A stretch of DNA of 33,743 nt, taken from assembly GCA_031266895.1 (NCBI GenBank), contig JAISAD010000124.1:1-33743 (forward strand), given 5' to 3'. A program made the position numbers and the translations under genes. The notes below the pieces were generated by a model. That model was not told where the DNA came from. It did not search any database and was given only the letters and a program-made list of their open reading frames with translations. Positions 1 to 10,400 of the stretch are shown here, piece after piece (positions within the stretch are counted from its first letter, which is position 1; the number at the start of each line of letters is the position of its first letter). The DNA comes from Bacteroidales bacterium. GTDB taxonomy: Bacteria; Bacteroidota; Bacteroidia; Bacteroidales; WCHB1-69.

Positions 1-126
1 ATAGAAATTCAATTCTTACACGAACTGTGAGCAATCTTAAGGCCTGTGGGGTGCTGCAAAATTTTATTATTAAAAAACAATTATGATATACTGAAGTAGT
101 TGATATTAAAACAATCAATTGATTTT

Positions 127-3100
127 ATGAAAAAACTAATCTTTCTAGGAACTATTCTATTTATTCTGGGCGCTGCACGGGCGCAAAGCTATCAAATTAT
201 TAATGGTGGTTTTGAAGAGTGGGAAGGCTCTGGCGACGATCGTGAACCGGTTCGCTGGAGTTCGTTCAAGACTGCAACAGGTTCATATGCATCTCTGGTG
301 AGTTATAAACAGATTTACGAAGAAACTTCCGGTTTGCGGCCGGGCACCACAGGCACAAAATGTATCCGCACGCAAGCGCGTTCTGTCCTATTGAGCATTA
401 TTGCCAATGGGCAATTTACTACCGGTAGAGTCAATGCCAGCTCAATGACCGCTTCAAGTACGTCAAACTGCAACTTTACAGATATTGCTGATCCCAATTT
501 TAACCAGCCACTTCACGGCAAACCCGATTCTGTTTACTTTTGGGCTAAATTTGAATGTCCATCCTCCACACAAACTGCTCGCATGAGCGCTATTCTGCAC
601 AGTAATCATCGAGTACAAGACCCTGAAATATCAGATGAAAACCAATATGTAGTAGCCAGAGCTACGCGCAATTTTCCACGCGGCAGCCAGACATGGATGC
701 AATATAAGGTGCCGTTTGAATATACGGCCAATGCCGTAAGTCCGGCCTTTATACTGTTTACCTTTTCCACCAATTCTACGCCCGGCACAGGCAGTACAAG
801 CGATAAGCTTTATGTAGATGACGTAGAGCTGATTTATAATCGCAGACTCAATACGCTGAAAGTGAACGGTGTACCCATTGCCAACTTTAACGGTGATGTT
901 ACCAACTACACTTACAGTCAGCATGTCTGCATCAGCAATGCAAGCGATTTGCCTGTGGTTACAGCCACAACGGCTTCCGCCAATGCTACTCATACCATTA
1001 CACAGCCTACGCCGGCCAACCCTGTAGCCACCATTGTGGTAACACATGGCGGTGCAACTAAAACCTACACGATTCATTTCGATGTTGACTACAAAACCGC
1101 TCAAACCGTACAGGGAGTCAGCTGTCTGGGCACGCCTTATACCGAACATGGCTTTAACGTTACTCCAAACAATCTCGGCACGCAACAATATACGCGAGTT
1201 ATTCCCAATGCCGCCGGCTGCGACAGCACTATTACCCTTAACTTGATGGTGCATCCCACAGGCCCTTACATTATTGCCGATACTGTTTGCCTAAAAGCCG
1301 GCTATAATAAGTATGGATTTTCTCTTTCGGCCGAACAAACGGCTGCAGCAGGGAATTTTGTACACCAATTGCCGCTTGTTTCGTCATTTGGCTGCGACAG
1401 CACTCTCAAGCTTAACCTGCACGTGAGAAGCGCAGACAGTAGTACGCTGACTGATAGAACTTGCCAAAATACAGCATACACTGATAACGGGTTCAATATT
1501 CCTGTCGAACAGTTGCAAACGTCAGGACTGCACCAATTTGTCCTCCACCTCACTAATAGCGCGGGCTGCGACAGTACCGTAATCCTCATTTTGACTGTTG
1601 ATTCCATACCCCATACGCAATTGCATGATAATATTTGTTTGGGCGGGACATATAATAAAAATGGGTTCGCTATTCCCAATAATAACGTAACAGGCACACA
1701 TATCCATAATAAAACGTTTACTTCGAAACAGGGTTGCGACAGCATTGTTACACTGCATCTTACCACTACCGATTTGATAGTGAACCATATAACCGACAAT
1801 GTTTGCGAAGGCGCATCTTACAGCAATTGGGGCTTTGGTTTCCCTGCGGCTATAACCGGCCAGATTTTGCGCGATACGGCCTCCCTTACCACTCCCGAAG
1901 GCTGCGACAGCGTGGTTACTATTGCCGTAACGGTTAATCCTAAAAAAGAGACATGGATTCCCGACACCATTTGTCAGCGCAGTGTCTATAATCAATACGG
2001 CTTTGCCTTCACTGCCGCTCAAACCGCTGCCACAGGACTCTACCACGATACCCTGCATTTGACTACTTCAAAAGGTTGCGACAGCACAATTTATTTGGCA
2101 CTTTTCACCAAACCGATTTACGAAACCACACTTTTTGATACGGTTTGCAGTCAGTCTTCTTATAACAAAAACGGCTTTGCCATGACAGTTAACGGTTCAG
2201 GGAATCAGCAGTTTGCTAATACTTTAACGGCAATTAACGGCTGCGACAGCATAGTTACCCTGCACTTGAAAGTAAATCCTGTATATAGCGACACTACATA
2301 CTTTACGATTTGTGCTAATGGTACCTATCGTTTTTATGACAGAATACTGGATCAATCCGGGATCTACGATACCACATTCCAAACCGTGAACGGCTGTGAC
2401 AGCACGAAAGTACTGGTTTTGACTAAAAGCACGCAATTCAGAAATAATATTTACGCCGAAATTTGCGAAGGTAACGTTTATACCGAAAATGGCTTTAACT
2501 TTTCAAAAACCGGCATAGATTCGGCGGGTTATATAGCTTCTAACGGTTGCGACAGCATTGTGATTCTACACCTGACGGTACGCCCCAAACATCAGACAAC
2601 TTTGACACAGATTGCCTGCGACAGCTTCCTTTGGGAAGATACCCTTTATACGGGAAGCGGCGTTTATACCCGTCATTATGTCAATCAATTCGGCTGCGAC
2701 AGCATCAAAACACTCAATTTAACCATTCGGCATGCTTCATCTGTTACGCTATTGAAAGATACGGTACGCGGCGGTTTCCGCTACGAAAAAGCGGGCTTTT
2801 TGATTGACGCTCCCCTCGTTTCACAGCCAATTGTTGATACCTTAGTACAGCCTAATGCAGCTGGCTGCGACAGCATGGTGATACTTCAGTTGGCAGTGTT
2901 GCCGACCACTATTACGAGTCAAACGCTCTATTTCTGCGAAAACGACAGTTACCAATATGACGGGCAAACTTACACTACACCAAACAGTTTTGCCGATACT
3001 CTTTACAGCGATACGGCCACCATTATCAACCAGACCCATTATGCAGCCCATAGTGCGCCTGTTGTAGGGTTTTCCGTTTCGAGTTGCTCTCCCTATTTTT

Positions 3101-4416
3101 GGGATGGCAACAGCTATGACACTACCGGCCATTATACTAAAATTTATCCCCTGCTTACGGGTTGCGACAGTACCGTAACACTTCATTTTACCCGATTGAC
3201 GCCACTTACGCCACAACCGGTTTATGATACCATTTGTCAGGGAAAAGCGTTTGCAAACCAACACTTTAATATTCCGCCAGACTCAATGCCTGTGTCAGGA
3301 TCATACCATTTTATTCGTCAGCTGGTTGATACACAATATATTTGCCCTACTACGGCAGAGGCATTTATTTATGTAAAACCCGCCTATCACTTTACTGAAA
3401 CAGCAAATGCCTGCTTCAATCAGGGTTATACATGGCGCAACCACCATTACACGGCAAGCGGTACCTATTTCGAGCAATTAACTGCTGCAAGTGGTTGCGA
3501 CAGCATTTATCAACTCAACCTCACCATTTATCCCTCCTACCTTGTCTCAACCCAACAAATCGTGTGCAGCAATGCTGCCTTTATTTGGCGTGGTCAGTCA
3601 ATTACGGAAAGCAGGGTTTATTACGACTCTTTGCAAACCGGACATGGCTGCGACAGCGTTTTTATGCTTACGGCTACGGTGGTCAATTCGTTCTATTCGG
3701 TATTGGATACATCCATTTGCGCTAATAAATCACTGAACTGGCAGGATACAACCTACCAGACAAGCGGGGTTTATTACCGCCATTATCCTTCTGCAAGCGG
3801 CTGCGACAGCATTTATCGTCTCAACCTCACTATATTGCCGATAGAGACTGTTGACTATCATAAAGCGATATGCGAAGGAGACAGCATAATGTGGGGGAAA
3901 ATTATCGCTAAGATTTCGGGCGATTATAGCTACACTGACACCACCGGCAATTGTCCGGTAATCAAGCTGTTGCATCTTACCGTCCATTCCAAAAGCTATA
4001 CCAATTTGGATGCCGGTGCCTTGCCGGGTGATGTGATTAATTTTGAGGGCTTTATTATTCCGTCAGACAGCACGAACACGCCCGGTGATCTCACTTTCAC
4101 ACGCATTTTAACTAATCAATACGGCTGCGACAGCATTATTACGCTGCATCTCTTTGTCAATGCGATTGCCGAACCCGATTTGACTCATATTCGCCTTTTC
4201 CCCAATCCGGCCAGCGACATGATAACCATTATCAACGAGGACAACAGCCCTATTGAAAGTATAGCCGTTTATGATATCGCAGGACGTTTGGTAGAAGCAC
4301 GTACATATTCGAACTCACAACTTTCTATTCCTGTAACTCACTGGACAAAAGGATTCTATACAATAAAGATTAAAACAAAAGAGGCAATTGTCTTACGAAA
4401 AGTTATTATTCAATAA
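127..4416 (+). CDS. Giant secreted T9SS protein with PCMD-like N-terminus and GCDS repeats
   Basis: A 1429-residue exported protein, probably a surface adhesin or stalk; the ligand is unknown. The ATG at 127 is chosen over an in-frame TTG at 100 because a clean Sec signal peptide (MKKLIFLGTILF...GAARAQ) starts there. Order seen: signal (1-20); a domain opening NGGFEEWEG and closing VDDVELIY (about 24-240), which resembles the PCMD putative carbohydrate-metabolism domain; a short cadherin-like sandwich (about 244-320, starting LNTLKVNG); a long array of units of roughly 50-60 residues, 16 of which carry GCDS (about 321-1346); and a C-terminal T9SS type A sorting domain (about 1351-1429, FPNPASD, YDIAGR, GFYTIKI). 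Each typical unit has one Cys in a segment like DTVCxxxxYxxxGF and a second in GCDS, suggesting one disulfide per unit. It lies 50 bp upstream of a second protein of the same kind, probably co-transcribed. Export and sorting are well supported; the role is inference. Confidence 0.9.
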   Translation: MKKLIFLGTILFILGAARAQSYQIINGGFEEWEGSGDDREPVRWSSFKTATGSYASLVSYKQIYEETSGLRPGTTGTKCIRTQARSVLLSIIANGQFTTGRVNASSMTASSTSNCNFTDIADPNFNQPLHGKPDSVYFWAKFECPSSTQTARMSAILHSNHRVQDPEISDENQYVVARATRNFPRGSQTWMQYKVPFEYTANAVSPAFILFTFSTNSTPGTGSTSDKLYVDDVELIYNRRLNTLKVNGVPIANFNGDVTNYTYSQHVCISNASDLPVVTATTASANATHTITQPTPANPVATIVVTHGGATKTYTIHFDVDYKTAQTVQGVSCLGTPYTEHGFNVTPNNLGTQQYTRVIPNAAGCDSTITLNLMVHPTGPYIIADTVCLKAGYNKYGFSLSAEQTAAAGNFVHQLPLVSSFGCDSTLKLNLHVRSADSSTLTDRTCQNTAYTDNGFNIPVEQLQTSGLHQFVLHLTNSAGCDSTVILILTVDSIPHTQLHDNICLGGTYNKNGFAIPNNNVTGTHIHNKTFTSKQGCDSIVTLHLTTTDLIVNHITDNVCEGASYSNWGFGFPAAITGQILRDTASLTTPEGCDSVVTIAVTVNPKKETWIPDTICQRSVYNQYGFAFTAAQTAATGLYHDTLHLTTSKGCDSTIYLALFTKPIYETTLFDTVCSQSSYNKNGFAMTVNGSGNQQFANTLTAINGCDSIVTLHLKVNPVYSDTTYFTICANGTYRFYDRILDQSGIYDTTFQTVNGCDSTKVLVLTKSTQFRNNIYAEICEGNVYTENGFNFSKTGIDSAGYIASNGCDSIVILHLTVRPKHQTTLTQIACDSFLWEDTLYTGSGVYTRHYVNQFGCDSIKTLNLTIRHASSVTLLKDTVRGGFRYEKAGFLIDAPLVSQPIVDTLVQPNAAGCDSMVILQLAVLPTTITSQTLYFCENDSYQYDGQTYTTPNSFADTLYSDTATIINQTHYAAHSAPVVGFSVSSCSPYFWDGNSYDTTGHYTKIYPLLTGCDSTVTLHFTRLTPLTPQPVYDTICQGKAFANQHFNIPPDSMPVSGSYHFIRQLVDTQYICPTTAEAFIYVKPAYHFTETANACFNQGYTWRNHHYTASGTYFEQLTAASGCDSIYQLNLTIYPSYLVSTQQIVCSNAAFIWRGQSITESRVYYDSLQTGHGCDSVFMLTATVVNSFYSVLDTSICANKSLNWQDTTYQTSGVYYRHYPSASGCDSIYRLNLTILPIETVDYHKAICEGDSIMWGKIIAKISGDYSYTDTTGNCPVIKLLHLTVHSKSYTNLDAGALPGDVINFEGFIIPSDSTNTPGDLTFTRILTNQYGCDSIITLHLFVNAIAEPDLTHIRLFPNPASDMITIINEDNSPIESIAVYDIAGRLVEARTYSNSQLSIPVTHWTKGFYTIKIKTKEAIVLRKVIIQ
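1090..4165 (+). repeat. Tandem array of GCDS-ending coding repeats (array 1)
   Basis: In-frame tandem repeats inside the first giant gene. Sixteen units end in Gly-Cys-Asp-Ser followed by a beta-strand of the type xVTLHLTVxP, with GCDS codons near 1216, 1390, 1564, 1734, 1901, 2075, 2240, 2393, 2545, 2693, 2863, 3161, 3494, 3646, 3800 and 4124. Three further units are divergent and lack GCDS: one near 2910-3060, one with ICPTTAEA near 3340, and one with NCPVIKL near 3950. The units differ widely elsewhere, so the array is old rather than a recent expansion, but the GCDS codons are nearly fixed: GAC 16/16, TGC 15/16, AGC 14/16. Confidence 0.9.
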
Positions 4417-4466
4417 CTAATCATGAACCAATTATGCAAATAACCATAAATAAATAAATTTAAGTC

Positions 4467-7400
4467 ATGTATCAAATAAACAACCCTTCAACGGACACTT
4501 TTTCAGCAATGGCCTTAAGGCCATTGTTGATTTTGTTTTTGCTCACTATGAGCTTCTGCCAGCTTATGGCACAGACCATTACGGTCACTTACACCGAATC
4601 TGGAAACGACTTTACTTTTACCGTTCCCTGCAACGCCACCAGTGTAAAAGGCGAAGCATGGGGTGGCGGCGGCGGCGGCGGTAACGCTGCCGGTTCTTTT
4701 CTGGGGTCAGGCAGAGGTGGCGGCGGCGGTGGTGGCGCCTACACTATTAAAAATTGGGGTACAATTGGCGGCAGCACGTTTACCCTATCGGTTGGCAGCA
4801 GTGGACAGGGCGGACAATATTCCTTTGGCAGCACAAACGGTTCTGCCGGTGGCGCAAGTACCATTACCTGCAATAGTACAGTTGTTACAGCTAATGGCGG
4901 TAGCGGTGGTAGCGGCACTACAATGAGCACCGGTAGTGGTGGTGGCGGTGGCAGTTGGAGCAATGGCGATTCCGGAATTGATGGCACCGGCGGCGCAACG
5001 GGCGGCAGTAATGGCGGTAACGGCGGCGCTGGCGGTAACGGGGCTTCGGGAAGTAATGACGGAGGTGTGGGTAATCCTCCGGGTGGCGGTGGCGGTGGTG
5101 CACGCTATGGCGGTAGTGCTGGCGGTAAATCCGGCGGCAATGGCGCACGTGGGCAAATTATCCTCACATTTACTCTGCCAACAATTTCTATCGCTTCCAG
5201 CAACCCCAATCTTTGTGTGGGCGACCTGCTTAGTGTGGTAGATCCTTGTCCCGATATTACTTATATATGGAAGAAAAACGGAGTTGATATAACCACAGGC
5301 ACTACCTACATCCCAACCGAAGCGGGCACTTATACAGTAGTGGCTGCGTATACCTATTCGGGCGGTAATCCGTCCATTACCGGAAATAACCCTTCGAATG
5401 AATTAGTCATTAAACCACATTCGGTTATCAACTCCTTTGAAGAAACAATATGCGATAATAATACGATAACGATTACACCGATTGATGGCATAGACGGTTT
5501 AGTATTGGCGGGCACTACTTACACATGGACGGTAATTGATGCCGATGAGGTGCAAAATGCAGAAACCGGTTCGGGCAGCTCATTCAACAGCGGACAATTG
5601 GTGCACAATACAACCGATTTGCACACCGTAATATATCAAGTTATTCCTACTACTGACGGCTGTGTAGGTAACACTTTTAATATCAGCGCAAATCTGAAAC
5701 CAACTTCGAGTATCAACCCCACCTTTACGGAAATATTATGTAATAATGACTTCGATGAACCTATTGTAATTACGCCGATTGACGGCACAGATGGTAGAGT
5801 GCCGGCGGGCACTACCTACACATGGACGGTAGAGACCATTGCGGAGATGAATGCCACCGCCGGTTCGGGCAGTTCGTTCAACAGCGGACTATTAGTGAAT
5901 AATACAACCGATTTGCAAACTGCAATCTATGATGTTACGTCTATTACTGACGGCTGTGCGGGAGAACCTTTTGAGATTAGCATAAGCCTGAAACCAACTT
6001 CGAGTATCAACCCCATTACAGATACAATATGCAACAACGGCATCACAGTGATTATGCCGATTGACGGGGAAAACGGTAGAGTGATGGAGAATACCAATTA
6101 TATCTGGACGGTAACCGACCCCGAATTGGTGCTGAATACCAGTGGAGGTTCGGGCAAATTGTTCAATAGCGGACAATTGGAGAATAATACAATCAATTGG
6201 CAAACCGTAGTATATGAAGTTACACCTGTTAACGGCGACTGCTCCGGCGATCCCTTTACAATTAGCATAACCGTGAAACCAAATCCGGTTATCAATTCTA
6301 TTAAAGATACAATATGTAACAACAATACGACAACAGTTATCCCGACTGACGGCATCAACGGTAGAGTACCGGCAAATACCACATACACATGGACGGTAAC
6401 CGATGCCGGATTAGTAGAAAATACCGCCGCCGGAGAGGGCAATTGGTTCAACAACGGACCATTGATGAATAATACCACCGATTGGCAAACCGCAATCTAT
6501 GAAGTTACTCCTGCCACCGACGGCTGTATGGGCGACCCCTTTATGATCAGCGTAACCGTGAAACTAAATTCGGTTATCAGTTCCATTGCAGATACAATAT
6601 GCAATAACGGATCTATAGTGATTACACCGATTGACGGCGAAAATGGAAATACCGTGTTGCCCGGCACTACTTACACATGGACGGTAAGCGATGCCGCATC
6701 AGTGCTGAACACCGCCGCCGGTTCGGGCAATTCGTTCATTAGCGGAGCATTAGAAAATAAAACAATCTATTTGCAAACCGCCGTATATGAAGTTACGCCT
6801 ATTACTAACGGCTGTGCGGGAGAACCCTTTGAGATTAGCGTAACCGTGAAACCAAGTCCGAGTATTAATACCATTGCGGAAATGATCTGCAATGACAGTA
6901 CGGTAACGATTATGCCGATTAACGGCACAAACGGCAGAGTTCCGGAAAATACCACCTACACATGGACGGTAATTAATGCCGGATTGGTGCTGAATACCGC
7001 CGCCGGTTCAGGCAATTCGTTCAACAACGGACCATTGGTGAATAATACAACCGGTTTGCAAACCGCAACCTATAAAGTTACCCCTACTACCGACAACTGC
7101 GTGGGCAATCCCTTTACACTTAGCGTAAGTGTGAAACCAAGTCCGAATATCGACCCCATTACAGATACAATATGCAGCAACAATACCGTAACGATTATGC
7201 CGACTAACGGTACAAACGGTAGAGTGCCGGCGAATACCACTTACAAATGGACGGTAAACGATCCCGGATTGGTGGAAAATATCGCTGCCGGTTCAGGCAA
7301 TTCGTTCAACAGCGGACTGTTGGAGAATAATACCACCGGTTTACAAACCGCAATCTATGACGTTATTCCTGCCACCAACGGCTGTCCGGGAGATCCCTTT

Positions 7401-10400
7401 ACCATTAGCGCAACCCTGAAACTTGCAGATTATACCGATTTTGATACGGTAAGGATTTGCGAGAATGGCCTGCCGTTGCAATATGGATCGGTTACGTTTC
7501 CCGCAGGAACGGTTACCGGTGATTACCCTGTGCATTTCGACCCCGTTATCCATTGCGACAGCATAATTGTCCTGCATATAGTTGTCAATCCTATCTACAA
7601 CGATACGGCAGAAATCGAGGTTTGCCGTTATGCTACGGTCAATCATTTTCCGGAAAGCTTCATGGTCAATCAAGATACGATTGTCTCTTATCTCTATCAA
7701 TCGGCTTTGGGCTGCGATAGCCTTGTTACCCTGAAAGTGAAAGCAGTCTATTTTTTCATGGAACAGACCATCGAAATTTGCAGCAACGATTCTTATTATT
7801 TTGACGATAAAAATCTTACGGAAACAGGGGTCTATCTCGATACGTTGTCCACAACCGCATTGGGTTGTGACAGCATTATACAATTAAATTTGATTGTAAA
7901 ACCGGCCTATTTCTTTGAAGAAGAAGCTGCTGTCTTCATTCATAACCAGCCCTACAGCTGGCACGGCAACGATTATCAGAATTTGCCCGTAGGCCAGCAC
8001 ATTTTCTATGACAGTTTAAATACAGTCCTGAATTGCGACAGCATTTATAAATTAACACTATCCGTTTCTGATCATTATGAAACCCGCCTGAAAGATACTG
8101 CCTGCTTTGGTACGCTTTACGAGAAACATGGTTTTTCCGTAAAACCCTACACAACGGGACTTTGGTTGGATACCCTCACCCTTACGGCTCAACTCGGCTG
8201 CGACAGTCTTATTTACCTTTCTTTATGGGTAAATGTAACCGATACAACTGAAATTACCGATGAAATATGTTTAGGAAATATTTATTCTCAACACGGTTTT
8301 AATGTTGTAGCCGATGCGGTAACGACTCTCTACGACACATTGATTGTACAAAATCGTTTTGGCTGCGATAGCGTTTTGCACCTTATTTTAACGGTAAATC
8401 CCACCTACGCGGAAACCTACTACGACACAATATGTAAGGGGCAAGGCTATAACCGTTACAATTTTAGCTATAACGATGCCGATTTTAATACGGTCGGGGA
8501 TTTTCAATTTGTGCAAAATTTACATGCCCTAAATGGCTGCGACAGTATAAGAACACTTTATCTACATGTCAATCCGACCTACACGAATTTGAAAGATACG
8601 ATTGTTGTTTGTGCTTCAGAACTGCCTCTGTACACCGGAAATCGCATACTCTTCTCTTCCAACACCTACCTGGTAAATTATACAACAGCTTGTGGCTGCG
8701 ACAGCGTGGTTTGGCTCACCCTTCATGTAATCCCCCAGCATACGCTACTGACTGCTGCCGTATGCGCCGGTGAACCATATCTGCTGAACGGATTTAGCAT
8801 TCCTATTGACAGTACTTTAACGGCAGGACAGAGAGAATATGTAAAATCCTTAACCAGTGTGACAGGCGGTTGCGACAGCACTGTTACGCTGCAATTAACG
8901 GTGTTGCCGGTTTATCACGATACCATTACGGCCTCTGTTTGCTTGGGCAATCGTTATAGTGATCATGGTTTTGACTTGCTACCTGCCAGCACAGATTTTT
9001 TGGAGATGACTCAAAACCTGACTACCGTAAATGGCTGCGACAGTATTATAACACTAAAACTTACCGTCAAGCCAAGTTTCCTGATGGAAGATGCGGCTGC
9101 AATATGCAGCAATGCCATACCATACTTGTGGCGCAACCAAAGCTACACCCAATCGGGAGACTATTACGATTCGTTACAAACTACGCTTGGTTGTGACAGT
9201 ATTTTTGTGTTGCATCTTACCGTCAATAATGCCCACTATGATACAGTTTATGCGGCAGTTTGCGCTCCTGACGTTTACGAATGGCGCGGACAAACTTATT
9301 CCCAATCGGGCACATATAATGATGAATACACAACCGCAAGCGGTTGCGACAGCATCCATACGCTGGTATTGTCAGTTAACTCTACAGCATTACATACGGA
9401 TAATGTTAATATATGCGACAATGAGAATTATGCTTGGCATAATCAAACTTATACCCAATCGGGCAACTACTACGATACGCTCTCTACCATACATGGCTGC
9501 GATAGTATTTGTGTATTGAATTTAACGGTTCGGCCTGCTTATTTATTTGAAGAAGAAGCCTATGCCTGTAATGGGGTAGCCTACAACTGGCACGGACATT
9601 CTTTAACAGTTTCAGGCCTCTACTATGACACATTACACACTGCATTCGGTTGCGACAGTATTTATCAATTGGCGCTCACCGTTTACGAACCGATGATAAG
9701 TGTGTCATCCGTAACCATTTGTCAGGATGAAAGCTACTTGTGGAATGGGACTCATTACACTCAATCTGGCGAATATATAACTACTCATCATAACGGTTTT
9801 TGCGACAGCACCGCCAAACTCATATTGACAGTTAAACCGAAACCTCATACTTACTGTCACGCCAATATTTGTCAGGGAGAGCATTACGAGGGCTATGGCT
9901 TTATTGTAGAAGACGAAACTACGGCCACTCCGGGCAACTACACCATGCAACGTCATATTCCGACTGCTGATTGCGACAGTCTTGTAACGCTTGTTTTAAC
10001 GGTTAATGCCGTTTCGAAGGTTTCAATTCTCGACTCAGTATGGCGTGGGCAACCCTATCTTGACAATGGATTTAATATTTCGGTATATCAAACGCAGGAA
10101 GCTGGTGAATATCATTACCAATTCAACACGCATAATGCTGCCGGTTGCGATAGTATTGTAACCCTTACGCTGCTTGTGATTTCCGGTACAAATATTGAAA
10201 GCGGTGATCTTACCGGCAAATTAACTCTCTATCCCAACCCTGTGCAAGATATGCTGCATATTGCAGCAGGCTGCAATATCAACGAGATAGCAGTGTATGA
10301 TCTTTACGGAAAAGCCATTGTGCGCCAGCAGACAGACAGCTTTAGCACAGACATTGCCTTCAGTCACCTGCCCAATGGCGTATATATGATACGCATCGTT

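Noticed and set aside
100..126. TTG start at 100 for the first giant gene
   Set aside because: It would add nine residues before a complete signal peptide that begins at the ATG at 127.
631..1254. Long antisense open frame inside the first giant gene
   Set aside because: It lies fully inside a strongly supported coding region with clear repeats; the openness follows from the biased codons of the sense strand.
4739..5156. Several open frames on both strands in the glycine-rich region
   Set aside because: GGC/GGT repeats keep alternative frames free of stops and give Ala/Val/Pro/Thr-rich shadows; only the sense frame continues into recognised domains.
1216..10160. Regularly spaced GGCTGCGACAGC words considered as a CRISPR-like or DNA-level repeat array
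   Set aside because: The words are in frame, 12 bp long, irregularly spaced (about 150-330 bp) and encode a protein motif; no spacers or cas genes are present.
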